A DNA stretch of 64,000 nt, from NCBI GenBank assembly GCA_028023455.1, contig JAQFVV010012404.1, positions 13,629,421-13,693,420 on the forward strand, read 5' to 3'. Below are positions 61,826 to 64,000 of the stretch, one piece after another; positions within the stretch are counted from its first letter, which is position 1, and each line of letters opens with the position of its first letter. The notes under the pieces are model-generated. The model did no database searches. It was not told the DNA's origin and was given only the letters and a program-made list of their open reading frames with translations. This stretch comes from Epiperipatus broadwayi. Its lineage: Eukaryota; Onychophora; Udeonychophora; Euonychophora; Peripatidae. The translations under genes were made by a program, and so were the position numbers.

Positions 61826-64000
61826 TTATAAGGCTGAATCAAAACTGATCTAACTTTTTTTTCTCCTATGCATTGAATGTCATAAAAAAAATTATAATAA
61901 AATGACCATTTAAAACATTCTATGTATAATCACTTTTAAATGATAAAGAACATTCACTTTAATATTTTACTAACTGATAGAGTGTATTAATTATTGATTA
62001 GATAGTGATTATTAAGATTTAGAGATTTCTTTTTCAGGGACCTTTAAATTTATCCAGATCTTATACTTTTTGAATTGTTTATATTTTTCTAATTATCACC
62101 CTATTATTATTATCATCATCATAACTCTCAGCCATTTGTAAATGGAAAGACATTTTAATTGCAGAAAGAAACAAAAAAAGAAAAAAGACAAGCAATAGAA
62201 AGTTTTGAAATGATTATACAAATCAATTTATAAAACTTATTTACATGCACAGATATCACATGCTCATTCTTTATTCTGTTTTTATATATATATATATTTT
62301 AAAGTACTGTATTTTAAACTTCTGCAGAAAACTTTTTTTCTGAACATAATTAACTCATTATTTAATTAGACCTATAGTTATATTCTTCCATTAAAGGCCA
62401 TCTTTAAAATGTTTTTGAGCTAACTTTTATAACATAAATGGGATCTGTTTCTCTAATGAAAATCATAAATTTGCCATAAAATACTTTTTAAATAAGTCTG
62501 TTGTTATTGTTTTGGTAAATACATGACAATAATATAAAACTGTTGTCAAATAATTGGCCTTATGATATAGAACTTATTGCATCTACTATCATGCACAATA
62601 TATGGGGTTTAATCTGAACTAAATGAAACACAGTATTTTTTTCTGGTTCCAATCAACCTTAAGATTTTTTTACAAGTAGCTTATATAAATTGGTCAAAAA
62701 ATAATACCTTGATATCACAAGCCAGACAGTAAAGGTTATATGTTTATCTGAGTTTTCAGACAAATATTAAAACACTGACTCAAACAGAAAGTACATATTT
62801 TTGAAATATAATGCATTTTTATTATATGAAGTAAGAATATTGTATTCTTATTATTATTTCTATTCTCAATAATAATCAGACTTTATGATAAAACAGTTGC
62901 CAGTAGTTATTTAGTCATTATATTCCATTGTAATACATTACTTAAAAAATGTCCGATAAATTCTTATATTTTTATATGTTGCTGCTTTTCCAAAGAAGAT
63001 TTGGGGAGACAATTCTTTTTGTTACACTGTGATTTATTATTAAGGATATAATAATACATTGCGAATTTTTAAAATAATTGGGATCTCAGATACAAATTTA
63101 CACACATATATAATCACATTATTTAAATAAAAATACATTATATAGTATTTTCTAAAAAAACAAAAAACAAAACACCATTAACTAACTAGTTGAATGAGAA
63201 TATACCTAATATAAAACTAATAAAAAAAAAATAAAAAAACAAGCATCAACATCATTAAACATTCACAATAACGAGAGTCGTGATGCTAATAATGACTTGT
63301 TTACACCATTAGTAAAGCAGAATGATTATTTAAATTATCATTACAATAAAAAGAATGATGGCCTTAGTTTTAAAATATTTTTTTAATATTCATGAGATAT
63401 TACTATAAAATAAAATTGTTCTAGCCGATTGTTTTCTACTAAACTTAGAACTCTTATTAATTATATACATATACAAGAGATTTATTATTTCATAATAAAA
63501 ATTAAATAACCAACCAATTAATAAAGTTTTTGAATGTAATGTGATGCACTGCGACTTCTCCTTATACGGAGTCAGGAATCTCTCAGCAACTATGCCCAGA
63601 GAAACCTGTTAGCTACTTTACCTTCCCTTTCCATTCTCCACCCTAAGTTTCACCATAATCTGGTCCATCCCATTTCCACAGCATAATATTTGTCAACTCC
63701 ATGACCTTCATATCTAAATCCCCCTTATCTTTTCCCAAACCTAGCATAAAAAACCAATAACTCACTTCCTGTATAATCACTTTGTTCATATTTAATCTTC
63801 TATAACTTCATTATTTGTACCCTTTCTGTTTCCAAGCATTTACATTAAAGTAACAGATGAGTAATATTATTTATACCTTCCTTACACAACTTGCAGACTA
63901 AATCACCCATATTTTTTCCATTTACGAGTATATTCCCTTGTTGCCAAAGATCCCGCTCGAGCCTTAAACAATAAACTACTTTCCTTACTATTATCATAAA
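61826..64000. other. No gene seen; right end holds a pyrimidine-rich block
   Basis: A/T-rich to about 63530. From 63540 to the window end the sequence is distinctly richer in C and CpG ('gatgcactgcgacttctcc', 'ttatacggagtcagg') without a reading frame. This may be the start of another LTR-like or other repeat that continues beyond the window. Confidence 0.4.

Overview
This is nuclear, non-coding DNA of a eukaryote, almost certainly an invertebrate animal. It is very A/T-rich (about a quarter G+C by eye) and full of (TA)n and (TAA)n microsatellites. I found no host protein gene, no rRNA and no convincing functional tRNA. Nearly every protein-like stretch is a decayed transposable element. The mix (RTE-like and CFDP2-like non-LTR elements, a LINE with a zf-RVT tail, a Penelope-like element, a Mag/K02A2.6-type Ty3 element, a ZBED/FAM200-type hAT element) suits a mollusc, flatworm, arthropod or similar genome. 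The sequence does not let me name the species.

Layout. 1-976: right end of an LTR-like repeat cut by the window. 3.3-3.5 kb: degenerate coding tandem repeat. 4.5-5.6 kb: Penelope-like remnant whose linker holds a 220-bp (TAA)n run. 7.5-17.7 kb: a nest of three elements: an RTE-like LINE broken by a 7.7-kb Ty3 retrotransposon (ATGTG target duplication), itself broken inside integrase by a 3.07-kb LTR-like insert (TTTCT duplication). 19.1-22.8 kb: a CFDP2-like LINE with EN, RT and terminal zinc finger, preceded by a smaller fragment of the same family. 22.8-33.9 kb: dispersed repeats, two foldback candidates and a LINE 3' end at 26.9 kb. 34.0-41.0 kb: a 7-kb LTR retrotransposon with 1.85/1.94-kb LTRs, a heptad-repeat ORF and integrase C-terminal remnants but no visible RT. 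43.6-45.2 kb: a solo LTR with a TATA box. 45.2-55.3 kb: mostly unassigned repeats with TA-linked termini. 55.3-56.3 kb: a foldback next to a LINE 3' end. 57.2 kb: a tRNA-derived SINE head. 58.9-60.9 kb: a second RTE-like 3' end interrupted by a 1.6-kb hAT transposon (8-bp duplication), which itself carries an antisense LINE fragment. 60.9-61.8 kb: a long inverted-repeat complex.

The strongest signals are structural: clean nested insertions with recoverable target duplications, LTR elements in (TA)n tracts with ATAT duplications, and (TA)n runs at the centre of longer unique palindromes. No new host system was found. The best candidate for something undescribed is the non-autonomous large-LTR element at 33984-41005.
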